64,000 bases of DNA from SLRI01 sp964460465 (GTDB taxonomy: Bacteria > Pseudomonadota > Alphaproteobacteria > Geminicoccales > Geminicoccaceae), in contig CAYWSB010000002.1 of the NCBI GenBank assembly GCA_964460465.1, positions 70,921 through 134,920 on the forward strand, given 5' to 3'. How positions within the stretch are numbered: position 1 is the first letter of the stretch; each line of letters starts with the position of its first letter. Shown here piece after piece: positions 36,574 through 45,341 of this stretch. The notes beneath the pieces were generated by a model. The model ran no database searches, was not told where the DNA came from, and worked only from the letters and a program-made list of their open reading frames with translations. The translations under genes and the position numbers were made by a program.

Positions 36574-37215
36574 TCAGTTGGTCGAGGTCAGCGGCCGCAG
36601 CAGCTCGGTCTCGATGACCAGCGTGACCTCGTCGCCGACCATGGGAACCAGCATGTCGAGGCCGAAATCGCTCCTGAGCAGCGTTGTCGTGGCCGAGAAG
36701 CCCGCGACCTCCATGCCGGCGTAGTCCGGGACGAAGGCACCGAGCTGGTGCTCGCCCAGATAGTTCAGCATGACGTCGAGGACGACCTCCCGGGTGTGCT
36801 CCTTGATGGTCAGCTCGCCGGCGACCCTGGCGGTCGTGTCGCCCGTGGGCTCGACCGCGGTGCTGACGAAGCGGATCTCGGGGAAGGTCTCGACCGCGAA
36901 GAAATCGGTGCTCTTGAGATGGGTGTCGAAGGCCGCGATGCCGGTGTCGACGCTGGCGGCCATGATCGTGACGTCGATGCGGCTCTGGCTCGGATCCTCG
37001 CGATCGAGCACGACCTCGCCCGAGAAGTCGCGGAAGTTGCCGTAGGCGCGGCTGTTGCCGAGGTGGTCATAGGAGAAGAGGATCTCGGTATGCGCAGTGT
37101 CGAAGGCGAAGCTGTCGGCTGCGGCGGCGGGCTGGGCGACGAGGCCTGCCAGGCCGAGACCCAGGGTCACGAGCGCGGTGGTGGCGGGGCGCGAGAGACG
37201 GCGAGCGAGCGGCAT
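36574..37215 (-). CDS. YceI-family periplasmic protein, copy 2
   Basis: 213-residue secreted protein with signal peptide (TTALVTLGLGLAGLVAQPAA, cleavage near AAAAD). It shows the YceI core DTAHTEILFSYDHLGNSRAY, TIMAASVDTGIAAFDTHLKS, DFFAVETFPEIRFVS and GELTIKEHTREVVLDVML. GGAGG precedes the ATG at 37215. It is the first gene of the YceI-b561-YceI operon and is divergent from hppA. Confidence 0.9.
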   Translation of the reverse strand: MPLARRLSRPATTALVTLGLGLAGLVAQPAAAADSFAFDTAHTEILFSYDHLGNSRAYGNFRDFSGEVVLDREDPSQSRIDVTIMAASVDTGIAAFDTHLKSTDFFAVETFPEIRFVSTAVEPTGDTTARVAGELTIKEHTREVVLDVMLNYLGEHQLGAFVPDYAGMEVAGFSATTTLLRSDFGLDMLVPMVGDEVTLVIETELLRPLTSTN

Positions 37216-37416
37216 GATCGGTTCCTCCGGATGGTTGGCGATGCGCCGGAATTGGCAAGCTGCCGGCACCGCTGACAGGGTCCGGCCAGGAACGCAGCGT
37301 TTCCGGTAGGTCGACAGTCGCTGCCTGCCCGGGCAGACCGTCCGGCGCAGCCGCATGCGTCCGGTATCCGCATGGACAGCCCTCGACCACGTCGCTAAGA
37401 GAACCGGCGCCATTCG

Positions 37417-37447
37417 ACCGCGCCAATGGGCGCGGTTTCTTTCGTTC
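37417..37447 (+). terminator. Terminator-like hairpin in the hppA leader
   Basis: ACCGCGCC-AATG-GGCGCGGT (8-bp stem) is followed directly by TTTCTTTCGTT on the plus strand, about 53 bp before the hppA start. No plus-strand gene lies upstream, so this may be a leader attenuator of hppA, the end of an unseen short RNA, or coincidence. Confidence 0.4.
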
Positions 37448-37499
37448 ATCGAGTTCGATCGTTCGTTCGGGCCGTATCCGTCGAGGGGGATGAGAAGGC

Positions 37500-39617
37500 A
37501 TGTCCGGTTTCGAGTGGTTTCTGCTGATCGTGGTGATCGGCTGCGGTGGCGTCGGGGTCGCCTACGGCATCAACACCCGCAACGCGATCCTGGCCCTGCC
37601 GACGGGCACGCCGCGCATGCAGGAGATCGCCGCCGCCGTGCAGGAGGGGGCGCGGGCCTATCTCAACCGGCAGTACACCACGATCGCCGCCGTCGGTGCG
37701 GTGATCTTCCTGCTCCTCACCTACTTCCTCGGGTTCGCCGTCGGCATCGGCTATCTGATCGGGGCCGTGCTCTCGGGCCTCGCCGGCTATATCGGCATGA
37801 ACATCTCGGTGCAGGCGAACGTCCGGACCGCCCAGGCGGCATCGGGCGAGAACGGCCTCGCCGCCGGCCTCGACGTCGCCTTCAAGGCCGGTGCGGTGAC
37901 CGGCATGCTGGTGGTCGCGCTGGGCCTGCTCTCGGTCGCCGTCTACTACGGCATCCTCCTCGCGCTCGGCGTCGATCTCCGGACCATTCTCGAGGCCCTT
38001 GTCGGCCTCAGCTTCGGGGCCTCGCTGATCTCGATCTTCGCCCGGCTCGGCGGCGGCATCTTCACCAAGGGTGCGGACGTCGGCGCCGATCTGGTCGGCA
38101 AGGTCGAGGCCGGCATCCCGGAGGATGACCCCAGGAACCCGGCCGTCATCGCCGACAACGTGGGCGACAATGTCGGCGACTGCGCCGGCATGGCGGCCGA
38201 CCTGTTCGAGACCTATGCGGTGACCGTGGTCGCCACCATGCTGCTCGCCGCCATCTTCTTCACCACCGAGGTCTCCGCGACCCTCATGCTCTATCCGCTC
38301 GTCATCGGTGCCGTCTGCCTTCTGGGCTCGGTCGCCGGGACGTTCCTCGTCAAGCTCGGCCCGAAGAAGAGCATCATGGGCGCCCTCTACAAGGGCTTCT
38401 GGGGTGCGGCCGGGATCTCGGTCGTGCTGCTCCTGCCCTTCACCTGGCTGGTCCTCGGCTTCGGCAGCACCGGCTACGAGGCGACGGTGGGCGGCAACGT
38501 CGTGGCCGAGTTCGGCGGCCGGCAGGCCTACTACTGCACGCTGATCGGCCTCGCCGTCACCGGCGCGCTCATGTGGATCACCGAGTACTACACCGGCACC
38601 AACTTCCGGCCGGTCCAGAGCATCGCCAAGTCGTCGACCACCGGGCACGGCACCAACGTCATCCAGGGCCTCGCCGTCTCGATGGAGTCGACCGCGCTGC
38701 CCGTCCTCGTCATCTGCGCCGGCATCCTGCTCGCCTACCTGAGTGCTGGCCTCTTCGGCATCGGCCTCGCCGCCACCACCATGCTGGCCATGACCGGCCT
38801 CGTCGTCTCGCTCGACGCCTATGGCCCGGTGACCGACAATGCCGGCGGCATCGCCGAGATGGCCGACCTGCCGGCCAATGTGCGCGAGACCACGGACGCC
38901 CTCGATGCGGTCGGCAACACCACGAAGGCAGTGACCAAGGGCTATGCGATCGGCTCGGCCGGTCTCGCCGCCCTGGTCCTTTTCGCGGCCTACGTCCAGG
39001 ACCTGACCCACTACTTTCCGGACATCGAGGTCACCTTCGTGCTCTCCGACCCCTATGTCGTGGTCGGGCTCTTCATCGGTGGCCTCTTGCCCTACCTCTT
39101 CGGCTCGATGGGCATGCAAGCGGTGGGCCGGGCGGCGGGTGCCATCGTCGAGGAGGTGCGCCGGCAGTTCCGCGAGGACAGCGGCATCATGGCGGGCACC
39201 TCCAAGCCGGACTACGGCCGCGCCGTCGACCTTTTGACCAAGGCGGCCATCAAGGAGATGATCATCCCCTCGATGCTGCCGGTCCTGGCGCCGATCGTCG
39301 TCTACACCGTGGTCTACTTCATCGCCGGCCAGTCGGCGGCGTTCACCGCGCTCGGCTCGATGCTGCTCGGCACGATCGTGACCGGCATCTTCGTCGCCAT
39401 CTCGATGACCTCTGGTGGTGGCGCCTGGGACAACGCCAAGAAGCTGATCGAGGAAGGCAACTACGGCGGAAAGGGTTCGGAGGCGCACAAGGCCGCCGTC
39501 ACCGGCGACACGGTCGGCGATCCCTACAAGGACACCGCCGGCCCTGCGATCAACCCGATGATCAAGATCATCAACATCGTCGCCCTGTTGATCATCGCGG
39601 TCCTCGGCGCACACTGA
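37500..39617 (+). CDS. hppA: Membrane-bound proton-translocating pyrophosphatase
   Basis: 705-residue H+-PPase with about 16 helices that couples PPi hydrolysis to proton export. The substrate site is visible in TKGADVGADLVGKVEAGIPE and NVGDNVGDCAGMAADLFETY, and again near the C-terminus in DTVGDPYKDTAGPAINPM. The segment GNTTKAVTKG has Lys at residue 476, which in family knowledge marks the K+-independent subclass (K+-dependent enzymes have Ala there). It stands alone, divergent from the YceI operon, and ends at a strong hairpin shared with bamE. Confidence 0.96.
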   Translation: MSGFEWFLLIVVIGCGGVGVAYGINTRNAILALPTGTPRMQEIAAAVQEGARAYLNRQYTTIAAVGAVIFLLLTYFLGFAVGIGYLIGAVLSGLAGYIGMNISVQANVRTAQAASGENGLAAGLDVAFKAGAVTGMLVVALGLLSVAVYYGILLALGVDLRTILEALVGLSFGASLISIFARLGGGIFTKGADVGADLVGKVEAGIPEDDPRNPAVIADNVGDNVGDCAGMAADLFETYAVTVVATMLLAAIFFTTEVSATLMLYPLVIGAVCLLGSVAGTFLVKLGPKKSIMGALYKGFWGAAGISVVLLLPFTWLVLGFGSTGYEATVGGNVVAEFGGRQAYYCTLIGLAVTGALMWITEYYTGTNFRPVQSIAKSSTTGHGTNVIQGLAVSMESTALPVLVICAGILLAYLSAGLFGIGLAATTMLAMTGLVVSLDAYGPVTDNAGGIAEMADLPANVRETTDALDAVGNTTKAVTKGYAIGSAGLAALVLFAAYVQDLTHYFPDIEVTFVLSDPYVVVGLFIGGLLPYLFGSMGMQAVGRAAGAIVEEVRRQFREDSGIMAGTSKPDYGRAVDLLTKAAIKEMIIPSMLPVLAPIVVYTVVYFIAGQSAAFTALGSMLLGTIVTGIFVAISMTSGGGAWDNAKKLIEEGNYGGKGSEAHKAAVTGDTVGDPYKDTAGPAINPMIKIINIVALLIIAVLGAH

Positions 39618-39625
39618 GCGGGTCG

Positions 39626-39663
39626 CGCCACCGCAGCGGCCGGCAGCGGCCGCTGCGGTGGCG
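39626..39663. terminator. Strong bidirectional hairpin between convergent hppA and bamE
   Basis: A perfect 17-bp stem (CGCCACCGCAGCGGCCG with its complement at 39647-39663) and a four-base loop start eight bases after the hppA stop. No U-tract follows on either strand, so termination may rely on Rho or on the hairpin alone. Confidence 0.6.
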
Positions 39664-39698
39664 ATCGGCAAGCCGAGGATCGAACGGCGACCGGGTCT

Positions 39699-40172
39699 TC
39701 AGCGCGGACGCTGCCCGACGGTGCCAGCCGGATCGCCGAAGCGGCCGATATTGCCGATGAGCTGCTCGACGATGGTCAGCTCGTTGCCGAGCGTGCGGGT
39801 GGTATCCCGCTCGGGATCGACCGCCATCGCCTGGTCCATGCCGTGCCGCTCGACGTCGCGCACGATGCCGCGGTCGTCGAAGCTCACCGTCACCACGTCC
39901 TGCTCGGTGATCCGCGACTGGAAGAAGGAGCGGCTCTCGCGCCGCTGGGTGACGTAGTACCAGCGCCCGTCCTCGAACGTCGCCAGCGCCGACGGGCTGC
40001 CCAGGAGCCTCGCCACCTCCTCGCGCGAGGTCGTGCCGGGCGTGATGCGCGCCAGGCTGTCCGGATCGATGGTGTGGCCGTGCTGGCTGACCTGCGGCGC
40101 GCAGGCGGCGAGGCCGCCCAGTGCCAGCCCGAGGCTCACGACGGCTGCGGCAGCACTCGATTTCAGGGCCAT
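39699..40172 (-). CDS. bamE: Outer membrane protein assembly factor BamE (SmpA/OmlA lipoprotein)
   Basis: 157-residue lipoprotein: signal with lipobox LGGLAAC near residue 24, then the SmpA/OmlA fold with ITPGTTSREEVARLLGSPSA, DGRWYYVTQRRESRSFF and VVTVSFDDRGIVRDVERHG. BamE is an accessory of the BAM outer-membrane protein insertion complex. It is divergent from the cytochrome bc1 chaperone gene, the usual alphaproteobacterial arrangement ahead of DUF177-plsX-fabH. Confidence 0.9.
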   Translation of the reverse strand: MALKSSAAAAVVSLGLALGGLAACAPQVSQHGHTIDPDSLARITPGTTSREEVARLLGSPSALATFEDGRWYYVTQRRESRSFFQSRITEQDVVTVSFDDRGIVRDVERHGMDQAMAVDPERDTTRTLGNELTIVEQLIGNIGRFGDPAGTVGQRPR

Positions 40173-40267
40173 GGATGACTACCTCGTGCAGATGAAACGT
40201 AGCTTGCAGGCGCGCAAGCTGCGCCGCCCACGCAACGCGCGAGCAGCCAACTACCACCCGGTGTAGA

Positions 40268-40963
40268 ATGACCGCAAACCGTGAACAAGACCTTTGGCCG
40301 GTGAGCCGCGGCCTCTTCGGCCGGTTCAGCGGCTGGCTGCGCGGCCGCAAGGCGGACCGCGAGCGTCTGGCCAAGGCGTTCGCGCTCTACCACGTCGTCG
40401 TCGCCCGGGCCCGCCAGCCGCATTTCTACACCGACTGGGAGGTGCCCGACACGCCCGACGGCCGCCTCGAGCTGATCGGCCTGCACGCCGCCCTCGTGAT
40501 GCGGCGACTGCGGGCCGAGGGCGAGGCCGGGCGAATCGTGGCCCAGGACCTGTTCGACGTGATGTTCGCCGACGTCGATCGCAACATCCGCGAGCAGGGG
40601 GTGGGGGATCTGTCCGTCGGCAAGCACGTCAAGGCGGCCGCGAAGACCTTCCTCGCCCGGTTCCAGATGCTCGACCCCTGCCTCGAGGCCGCCGACGGCG
40701 ACGCCATCGCCCGCATCCTCGAGCGCAACATCTTCAACCGCTCGGGCGAGCCCGCGGCCGCGACCGCACCGCCGGCCGGCATGCTGGCGCTGGCCCGCCA
40801 TGCGCTGGCCGAGGCGGCCCGGCTCGAGGCCCTGCCGGGAGAGGCGCTGCTCGCCGGCCGCTGCGAGCTGGAGTTGCCCACAGCCCCGGCACCGGTGTTG
40901 CCATCGGCAGCCGCCGCCGAAGCGCCACCGGCCGCCTTAGCGGCACGAGCGCCCCGCGCTTGA
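40268..40963 (+). CDS. Ubiquinol-cytochrome c chaperone family protein
   Basis: 231 residues with the CBP3/UQCC1-like core: AKAFALYHVVVARARQPHFY, RLELIGLHAALVMRRLRAEG, AQDLFDVMFADVDRNIREQG and AKTFLARFQMLDPCLEA. The C-terminal 60 residues are alanine/proline-rich and probably disordered. Relatives assist cytochrome b insertion and bc1 complex assembly. It starts the bc1 chaperone-DUF177-plsX-fabH-ihfA-MerR run. Confidence 0.87.
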   Translation: MTANREQDLWPVSRGLFGRFSGWLRGRKADRERLAKAFALYHVVVARARQPHFYTDWEVPDTPDGRLELIGLHAALVMRRLRAEGEAGRIVAQDLFDVMFADVDRNIREQGVGDLSVGKHVKAAAKTFLARFQMLDPCLEAADGDAIARILERNIFNRSGEPAAATAPPAGMLALARHALAEAARLEALPGEALLAGRCELELPTAPAPVLPSAAAAEAPPAALAARAPRA

Positions 40964-41113
40964 CCCGTGGCATCGATCTTTCTAGCCTCTCTTGCCGCTA
41001 TAGCGTACCTTGCTGTGGGGTGAACGCTGGGTGCCTGGGATCCCAGGTCCTGCGACCGGTGGCCGACACGGCCGACACCGACGGCGGGCAGGGCGCGGTG
41101 AGAGGATCAGCGA

Positions 41114-41653
41114 TTGGCGGATGAGGCGGAGTTCTCGCGGCTCTTCCGGTTGCGGCAGCTGCCGGCGACCGGCGGACATGCTTTCGCGATCGCGGCAACG
41201 CCGGCCGAATGCCGCGCCGTGGCCCGGCGGCTCGAGCTCGTCAGCCTCGCCGGCCTCGCCTTTCAGGGCCGGATCGAGAAGGGGCCGCGCGAGGGCGTGC
41301 TGATCGTCCGCGGCACGATCGAGGCCGATGCGACCCAGCGCTGCGTGGTGACGCTCGAGCCGGTACCGGCGTCGCTCGAGGTGGCGATCGAGCGCTACTT
41401 CGTGGTCGACGGCGAGGCGGCCGCCGAGGAGATCGTCGTCTCGCCCGACGACGAGGAGCCGGAGCCACTGACCGGCGAGCTGCTCGATCTCGGCGAGATC
41501 GCGGTCGAGGAGTTGTCCTTGGCCCTCGATCCCTACCCGCACGCCGCCGACGCGCCGGCGGTGCTGCGCAGCTACAACGACGCGGCGGATGCGGCGGCCC
41601 GCTCGGCCTTCACGGCGCTGGCAGCCCTGCGTGATCGTTCGAAGAGGCGGTGA
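41114..41653 (+). CDS. DUF177 (YceD-type) protein
   Basis: 179 residues matching the alphaproteobacterial YceD/DUF177 pattern: FSRLFRLRQLPATGGHAFAI, LIVRGTIEADATQRCVVTLE and the end LDPYPHAADAP. The likely start is TTG at 41114 with AGAGG eight bases upstream. E. coli YceD affects 23S rRNA accumulation. In many bacteria rpmF lies between this gene and plsX; here only 103 bp separate them, so rpmF has been relocated. Confidence 0.82.
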   Translation: MADEAEFSRLFRLRQLPATGGHAFAIAATPAECRAVARRLELVSLAGLAFQGRIEKGPREGVLIVRGTIEADATQRCVVTLEPVPASLEVAIERYFVVDGEAAAEEIVVSPDDEEPEPLTGELLDLGEIAVEELSLALDPYPHAADAPAVLRSYNDAADAAARSAFTALAALRDRSKRR

Positions 41654-41756
41654 ACATGATCAGCACTGACCGCGTCGCCGCGCCCGGCCGGGGCGTGGCG
41701 CCGATGCTGCGGCCGGCGCGCTGCGAGCCGCCCGCACACCAGCGACGGCGGCAGCG

Positions 41757-42800
41757 ATGAGCGTCACCGTGGCCCTCGACGGGATGGGCGGCGATGCCGC
41801 CCCGGAGATCGTCGTCGCCGGCGCCGCCCGGGCGCTCGAGCGGCGCCCTGATCTGCGCTTCCTCTTGTTCGGCGACGAGACGCGGATCAACGGCCTGATC
41901 GACGCCCATCCCGGCCTCGCCGCCGCCACCGAGCTGCGCCATACCCCCGATGCGGTGGCCGCCGACGCCAAGCCCTCGACGGCGCTGCGCCAAGGCCGCA
42001 ACAGCTCGATGCGCCTCGCCATCGACGCGGTGCGCGACGGCGCCGCCGGGGCCGCAGTCTCGGCCGGCAATACCGGGGCGTTGATGGCCATGGCGATCTT
42101 CGCGCTCAGGACGCTGCCCGGCATCGACCGGCCGGCCATCGCCAGCGTCATGCCGTCCAAGGGCAACCCGGTGGTCTTTCTCGACCTCGGTGCCAACGTC
42201 GAATGCTCGGCCGAGAATCTCTTCCAGTTCGCCGTGATGGGCGAAGTCTATGCCCGGGCGGTCCTGGGAGTGGCCAAGCCCCGCGTCGGCCTGCTCAATG
42301 TCGGCACCGAGGAGCTCAAGGGTGACGGCGTGGTCCGCCGGGCGGCGAGCCTGCTGCGCGACAGCGAACTCGAGATCGACTACGCCGGCTTCGTCGAGGG
42401 CACCGACGTCACCGCCGGCACGGTCGACGTCGTCGTCACCGACGGCTTCACCGGCAACGTCGCGCTGAAGATCGCCGAAGGCACGGCCGGGCTCTTCACC
42501 CGGGCGCTGAAGGACGCCTTCACCAGCTCCTGGCGGGCGAAGCTCGGCTATCTCGTGGCCAAGCCGGCGCTGCAGGGCCTGCGCGACCGCTTCGATCCCC
42601 GCCTCTACAACGGGGCACTCTTCCTCGGCGTCAACGGCGTGGTGGTGAAGAGCCATGGCGGCACCGACGCCGTCGGGTTCGCCTCGGCCATCAACGCCGC
42701 GGTCGACTTCGTGCGGCAGGGGACCAACGACCGGATCATCGACGAGATGGGCTCGGTGGCCGGCGATGGGGCACCCAAGCCCCGGGCGGCGGCCGGCTAG
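41757..42800 (+). CDS. plsX: Phosphate acyltransferase PlsX
   Basis: 347-residue soluble enzyme that makes acyl-phosphate from acyl-ACP for phospholipid synthesis. Motifs: VALDGMGGDAAPEIVVAGA, SMRLAIDAVRDGAAGAAVSA, GNTGALMAMA, FLDLGANVECSAENLFQFA and VLTDGFTGN-like VVTDGFTGNVALKIAEG. ATG at 41757. It is followed by fabH after 150 bp, the classic lipid-synthesis pair. Confidence 0.95.
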   Translation: MSVTVALDGMGGDAAPEIVVAGAARALERRPDLRFLLFGDETRINGLIDAHPGLAAATELRHTPDAVAADAKPSTALRQGRNSSMRLAIDAVRDGAAGAAVSAGNTGALMAMAIFALRTLPGIDRPAIASVMPSKGNPVVFLDLGANVECSAENLFQFAVMGEVYARAVLGVAKPRVGLLNVGTEELKGDGVVRRAASLLRDSELEIDYAGFVEGTDVTAGTVDVVVTDGFTGNVALKIAEGTAGLFTRALKDAFTSSWRAKLGYLVAKPALQGLRDRFDPRLYNGALFLGVNGVVVKSHGGTDAVGFASAINAAVDFVRQGTNDRIIDEMGSVAGDGAPKPRAAAG

Positions 42801-42950
42801 GGGCGCCGCGGCCGCTGAGGAAGCCGCGTTGCGGCCGGGTCACGCGGCCGCTGCTGTTGGTTTTGCTGGCGGCATGGCCGTCGCCGGCGCTAGGTTCGAG
42901 ACGCCTCACCGGATCCCCCAGGGCCGGACCCCACAGGAGACCCTCAGCGG

Positions 42951-43922
42951 ATGCGCCGCTCGATCATGCGCGCCGTCGGCGCCTATCTACCCGAACGAGT
43001 CGTCACCAACGACGACCTGGCGGCGACCCTCGACACGTCGGACGCGTGGATCCAGGAGCGCACCGGCATTCGCCAGCGGCATCTGGCGGCACCCGGCGAG
43101 CTGACCTCCGACCTCGCCACTACGGCCGGGCGGCGGGCGCTCGAGCGGGCCGGAATCGCCGCCGAGGCCGTCGACCTGGTGATCGTCGCCACTTCGACGC
43201 CTGACCACACCTTCCCGGCGACGGCGACCGCAGTCCAGCGCAAGCTCGGCATCGGCACCTCGATCGCCTTCGATATGCAGGCGGTCTGCGCCGGCTTCGC
43301 CTACGCGCTCGCCACCGCCGACAACTTCATCAAGGTGGGCCAGGCCGAAACCGCGCTGGTGATTGGTGCAGAGACCTTCTCGCGCATCCTAGACTGGACC
43401 GACCGGTCGACCTGCGTGCTGTTCGGCGACGGCGCCGGGGCGGTGGTGCTGACCGCCGGCGAGGGATCCGGAACGGCCCGCGACGAGGGCATTCTCGCGA
43501 CCGCGCTCGCCGCCGACGGCCGCCACTATGCTCATCTTCAGGTCGACGGCGGGCCCTCCTCGACGCAGACCGTGGGCCATCTCAGGATGAACGGCCGTGA
43601 GGTGTTCCGCCACGCAGTGGGCGAGCTCAGCAGTGCCGCCGAGCGCGTGCTCGGCCAGGTCGGCCTCGGCATCGACGCGATCGACTGGCTCATCCCGCAC
43701 CAAGCTAACAGGCGGATCATCGACGCCGTCGGCAAGCGCCTCGCCGTGCCCGCGGCCAAGGTGGTGGTCACCGTTGCGGACCACGCCAACACCTCTGCCG
43801 CCTCGATTCCGCTGGCGCTGGACCAGCTCTATAGCAGCGGCCGGCTCGAGCGCGGCGACTTGTTGCTCATGAACGCGATGGGCGGCGGCTTCGCCTGGGG
43901 GGCGGCGCTCGCCCGCTGGTGA
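42951..43922 (+). CDS. fabH: 3-oxoacyl-ACP synthase III
   Basis: 323-residue condensing enzyme initiating fatty-acid synthesis from an acyl-CoA and malonyl-ACP. The catalytic triad is Cys113 (AVCAGFAYAL), His250 (LIPHQANRRI) and Asn280 (DHANTSAASIPLAL). ATG at 42951 has an AGGAGA-type site; ATG at 42966 is an alternative. It lies between plsX and ihfA. Confidence 0.95.
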   Translation: MRRSIMRAVGAYLPERVVTNDDLAATLDTSDAWIQERTGIRQRHLAAPGELTSDLATTAGRRALERAGIAAEAVDLVIVATSTPDHTFPATATAVQRKLGIGTSIAFDMQAVCAGFAYALATADNFIKVGQAETALVIGAETFSRILDWTDRSTCVLFGDGAGAVVLTAGEGSGTARDEGILATALAADGRHYAHLQVDGGPSSTQTVGHLRMNGREVFRHAVGELSSAAERVLGQVGLGIDAIDWLIPHQANRRIIDAVGKRLAVPAAKVVVTVADHANTSAASIPLALDQLYSSGRLERGDLLLMNAMGGGFAWGAALARW

Positions 43923-43973
43923 CGCGTCCGGCGATCGGCGAATCGGCGCTTGACTTCCGCCGGCTCCGTCGTG

Positions 43974-44002
43974 TTGACGGAACCCCTTGTATCATTTAGC
44001 GT
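43974..44002 (+). promoter_or_regulatory. Possible ihfA promoter
   Basis: TTGACG at 43974-43979 is followed by an AT-rich stretch (TATCATTTAGCG, then GTTTTGTTTGCAAAAAAC) that contrasts with the GC-rich surroundings, 40-70 bp before ihfA. The best 17-bp-spaced -10 (TAGCGT) is poor, so only the general position is supported. Confidence 0.3.
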
Positions 44003-44043
44003 TTTGTTTGCAAAAAACACGCTGCGAGAGGGGAGCTCGGCCA

Positions 44044-44346
44044 ATGGCGGGCAATACCGTGACGCGGGCACAATTGGCCGAGGCCGTCTACCAGGAAGTC
44101 GGCCTGTCACGCAGCGAATCCGCGGACCTTGTCGACGCGATTCTCGAGGAGATCGCGCACGCCCTGGTCGTCAACGGCACGGTGAAGATCTCCTCCTTCG
44201 GCACATTCGCCGTGCGCGAGAAGGGCGAGCGGATCGGCCGCAACCCGAAGACCGGCGAGGAGGTGCCGATCCTGCCGCGCCGCGTTCTCGTGTTCCGGGC
44301 GTCGCAGGTGCTAAAGGACCGGATCAACGGGCAGGCCGCGGCATGA
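44044..44346 (+). CDS. ihfA: Integration host factor alpha subunit
   Basis: 100-residue HU/IHF-family DNA-bending protein. The signature GERIGRNPKTGEEVPILPRR contains the DNA-intercalating proline arm (N-P-K-T-G); FGTFAVREKGER precedes it. ATG at 44044 follows GAGAGGGGAG; an earlier in-frame codon at 43987 is not used. Placement between fabH and a MerR gene is standard in Alphaproteobacteria and supports IHF-alpha over HU. Confidence 0.93.
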   Translation: MAGNTVTRAQLAEAVYQEVGLSRSESADLVDAILEEIAHALVVNGTVKISSFGTFAVREKGERIGRNPKTGEEVPILPRRVLVFRASQVLKDRINGQAAA

Positions 44347-44353
44347 GGCGGGG

Positions 44354-44980
44354 ATGGCCCCGGACGTGCTGCCGGCCGGGCCGCCGGCAACCGTGAGGAT
44401 GAGCGCCGATGCAGCCGAGGCGCCGATGACAGCCGGCCGGGCCGGCAAGTCGCAGGCCGCCTTCCGCACCATCAGCGAGGTCGCGGACGAACTCGACGTC
44501 GCCCAGCACGTGTTGCGCTTCTGGGAGAGCAAGTTCCCCCAGGTCAGGCCGCTCAAGCGTGGCGGTGGCCGGCGCTACTACCGGCCCGAGGACATCGACC
44601 TGCTGCGCGACATCCGCACCCTGCTCTACGACGAGGGCTACACCATCAAGGGCGCGCAGAAGCTGCTGCGCCAGCGGCGCGCGCGCCCGCCGGCGGCGCC
44701 GGCCGGCAAGGCGGCGCCGGCAGCCGCTGCCCGGACCTCCACGCCGGCCGAGGGACCACTGCAGCATTGGCTCGAGGCGGCCACCGACCCGCCAGCCGCG
44801 GCCGAGCCGCCGTCGGTCGTCGCCCCGCCGCCCGACCGGCCGGCGATCGCGGCGACGCCGGAGGAGGCGATCGCGGCCCCGACGGCGGAGGACGACGTCG
44901 AGCGCCTGCGCCACCTGCGCCACGCGCTCGACGTCATCCGCGGCGATCTCGCGGCACTGCTGGCCGACGATCCGGGCTGA
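44354..44980 (+). CDS. MerR-family transcriptional regulator
   Basis: 208 residues. The MerR winged helix (FRTISEVADELDVAQHVLRF, WESKFPQVRPLKRGGGRRYY, RPEDIDLLRDIRTLLYDEGY) spans about residues 37-105. A long Ala/Pro-rich linker and a short C-terminal helix (VERLRHLRHALDVIRGDLAAL) follow, with no metal-binding cysteines. The start could be 44354, 44399 or 44426. It sits directly after ihfA, a conserved arrangement; the regulated genes are unknown. Confidence 0.87.
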   Translation: MAPDVLPAGPPATVRMSADAAEAPMTAGRAGKSQAAFRTISEVADELDVAQHVLRFWESKFPQVRPLKRGGGRRYYRPEDIDLLRDIRTLLYDEGYTIKGAQKLLRQRRARPPAAPAGKAAPAAAARTSTPAEGPLQHWLEAATDPPAAAEPPSVVAPPPDRPAIAATPEEAIAAPTAEDDVERLRHLRHALDVIRGDLAALLADDPG

Positions 44981-45048
44981 TGCCGCCGGCACCGAGCGGC
45001 GACAGCAACCATTGCCCGGGCGTCCCGAGCTCGCTAAAGAAGTGGGGT

Positions 45049-45125
45049 CGGAGCGTAGCGCAGCCTGGTAGCGCATCGGTCTGGGGGACCGGAGGTCGCA
45101 GGTTCAAATCCTGCCGCTCCGACCA
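45049..45125 (+). tRNA. tRNA-Pro (anticodon GGG)
   Basis: The 77-nt sequence folds as a complete cloverleaf: acceptor CGGAGCG/CGCTCCG, T arm GCAGG-TTCAAAT-CCTGC, anticodon stem TCGGT/ACCGG and loop CTGGGGG with GGG at positions 34-36. The 3' CCA is encoded (45123-45125). Confidence 0.95.
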
Positions 45126-45268
45126 TCTTGTTTTGCGCGCCCGACAAGCGACCCCAACCTGTACCGGCCGCATAGCCACTTATCCTCCCGCCGTGTCTCA
45201 TTCGACCGCCCGACGGTGCTCCAGCACCGCGACTCCTCCCAGGCCTTCCCCTCGGCGTCTCGATCAAT

Positions 45269-45330
45269 CGAGGCCGGCGCAGCGCCGGCCTCGGCACGCC
45301 ATGCCCAATGCCCGGCGCCAAGTGCCGGGC
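45269..45330. repeat. Two adjacent GC-rich inverted repeats upstream of the LacI gene
   Basis: CGAGGCCGGCG-CAG-CGCCGGCCTCG (45269-45293) is a perfect 11-bp stem with a three-base loop. A second, shorter repeat (CCCGGC...GCCGGG) follows within 20 bp, ending just before the ribosome binding site of the LacI-family gene. They may be an operator pair, a leader structure, or downstream processing structures of the tRNA-Pro transcript. Confidence 0.4.
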
Positions 45331-45341
45331 GAGGCAGGCCG

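Noticed and set aside
43987..44043. Upstream start for ihfA
   Set aside because: The added residues (HLAFCLQKTRCERGARP) are not part of IHF-alpha, and the ATG at 44044 has the better ribosome binding site.
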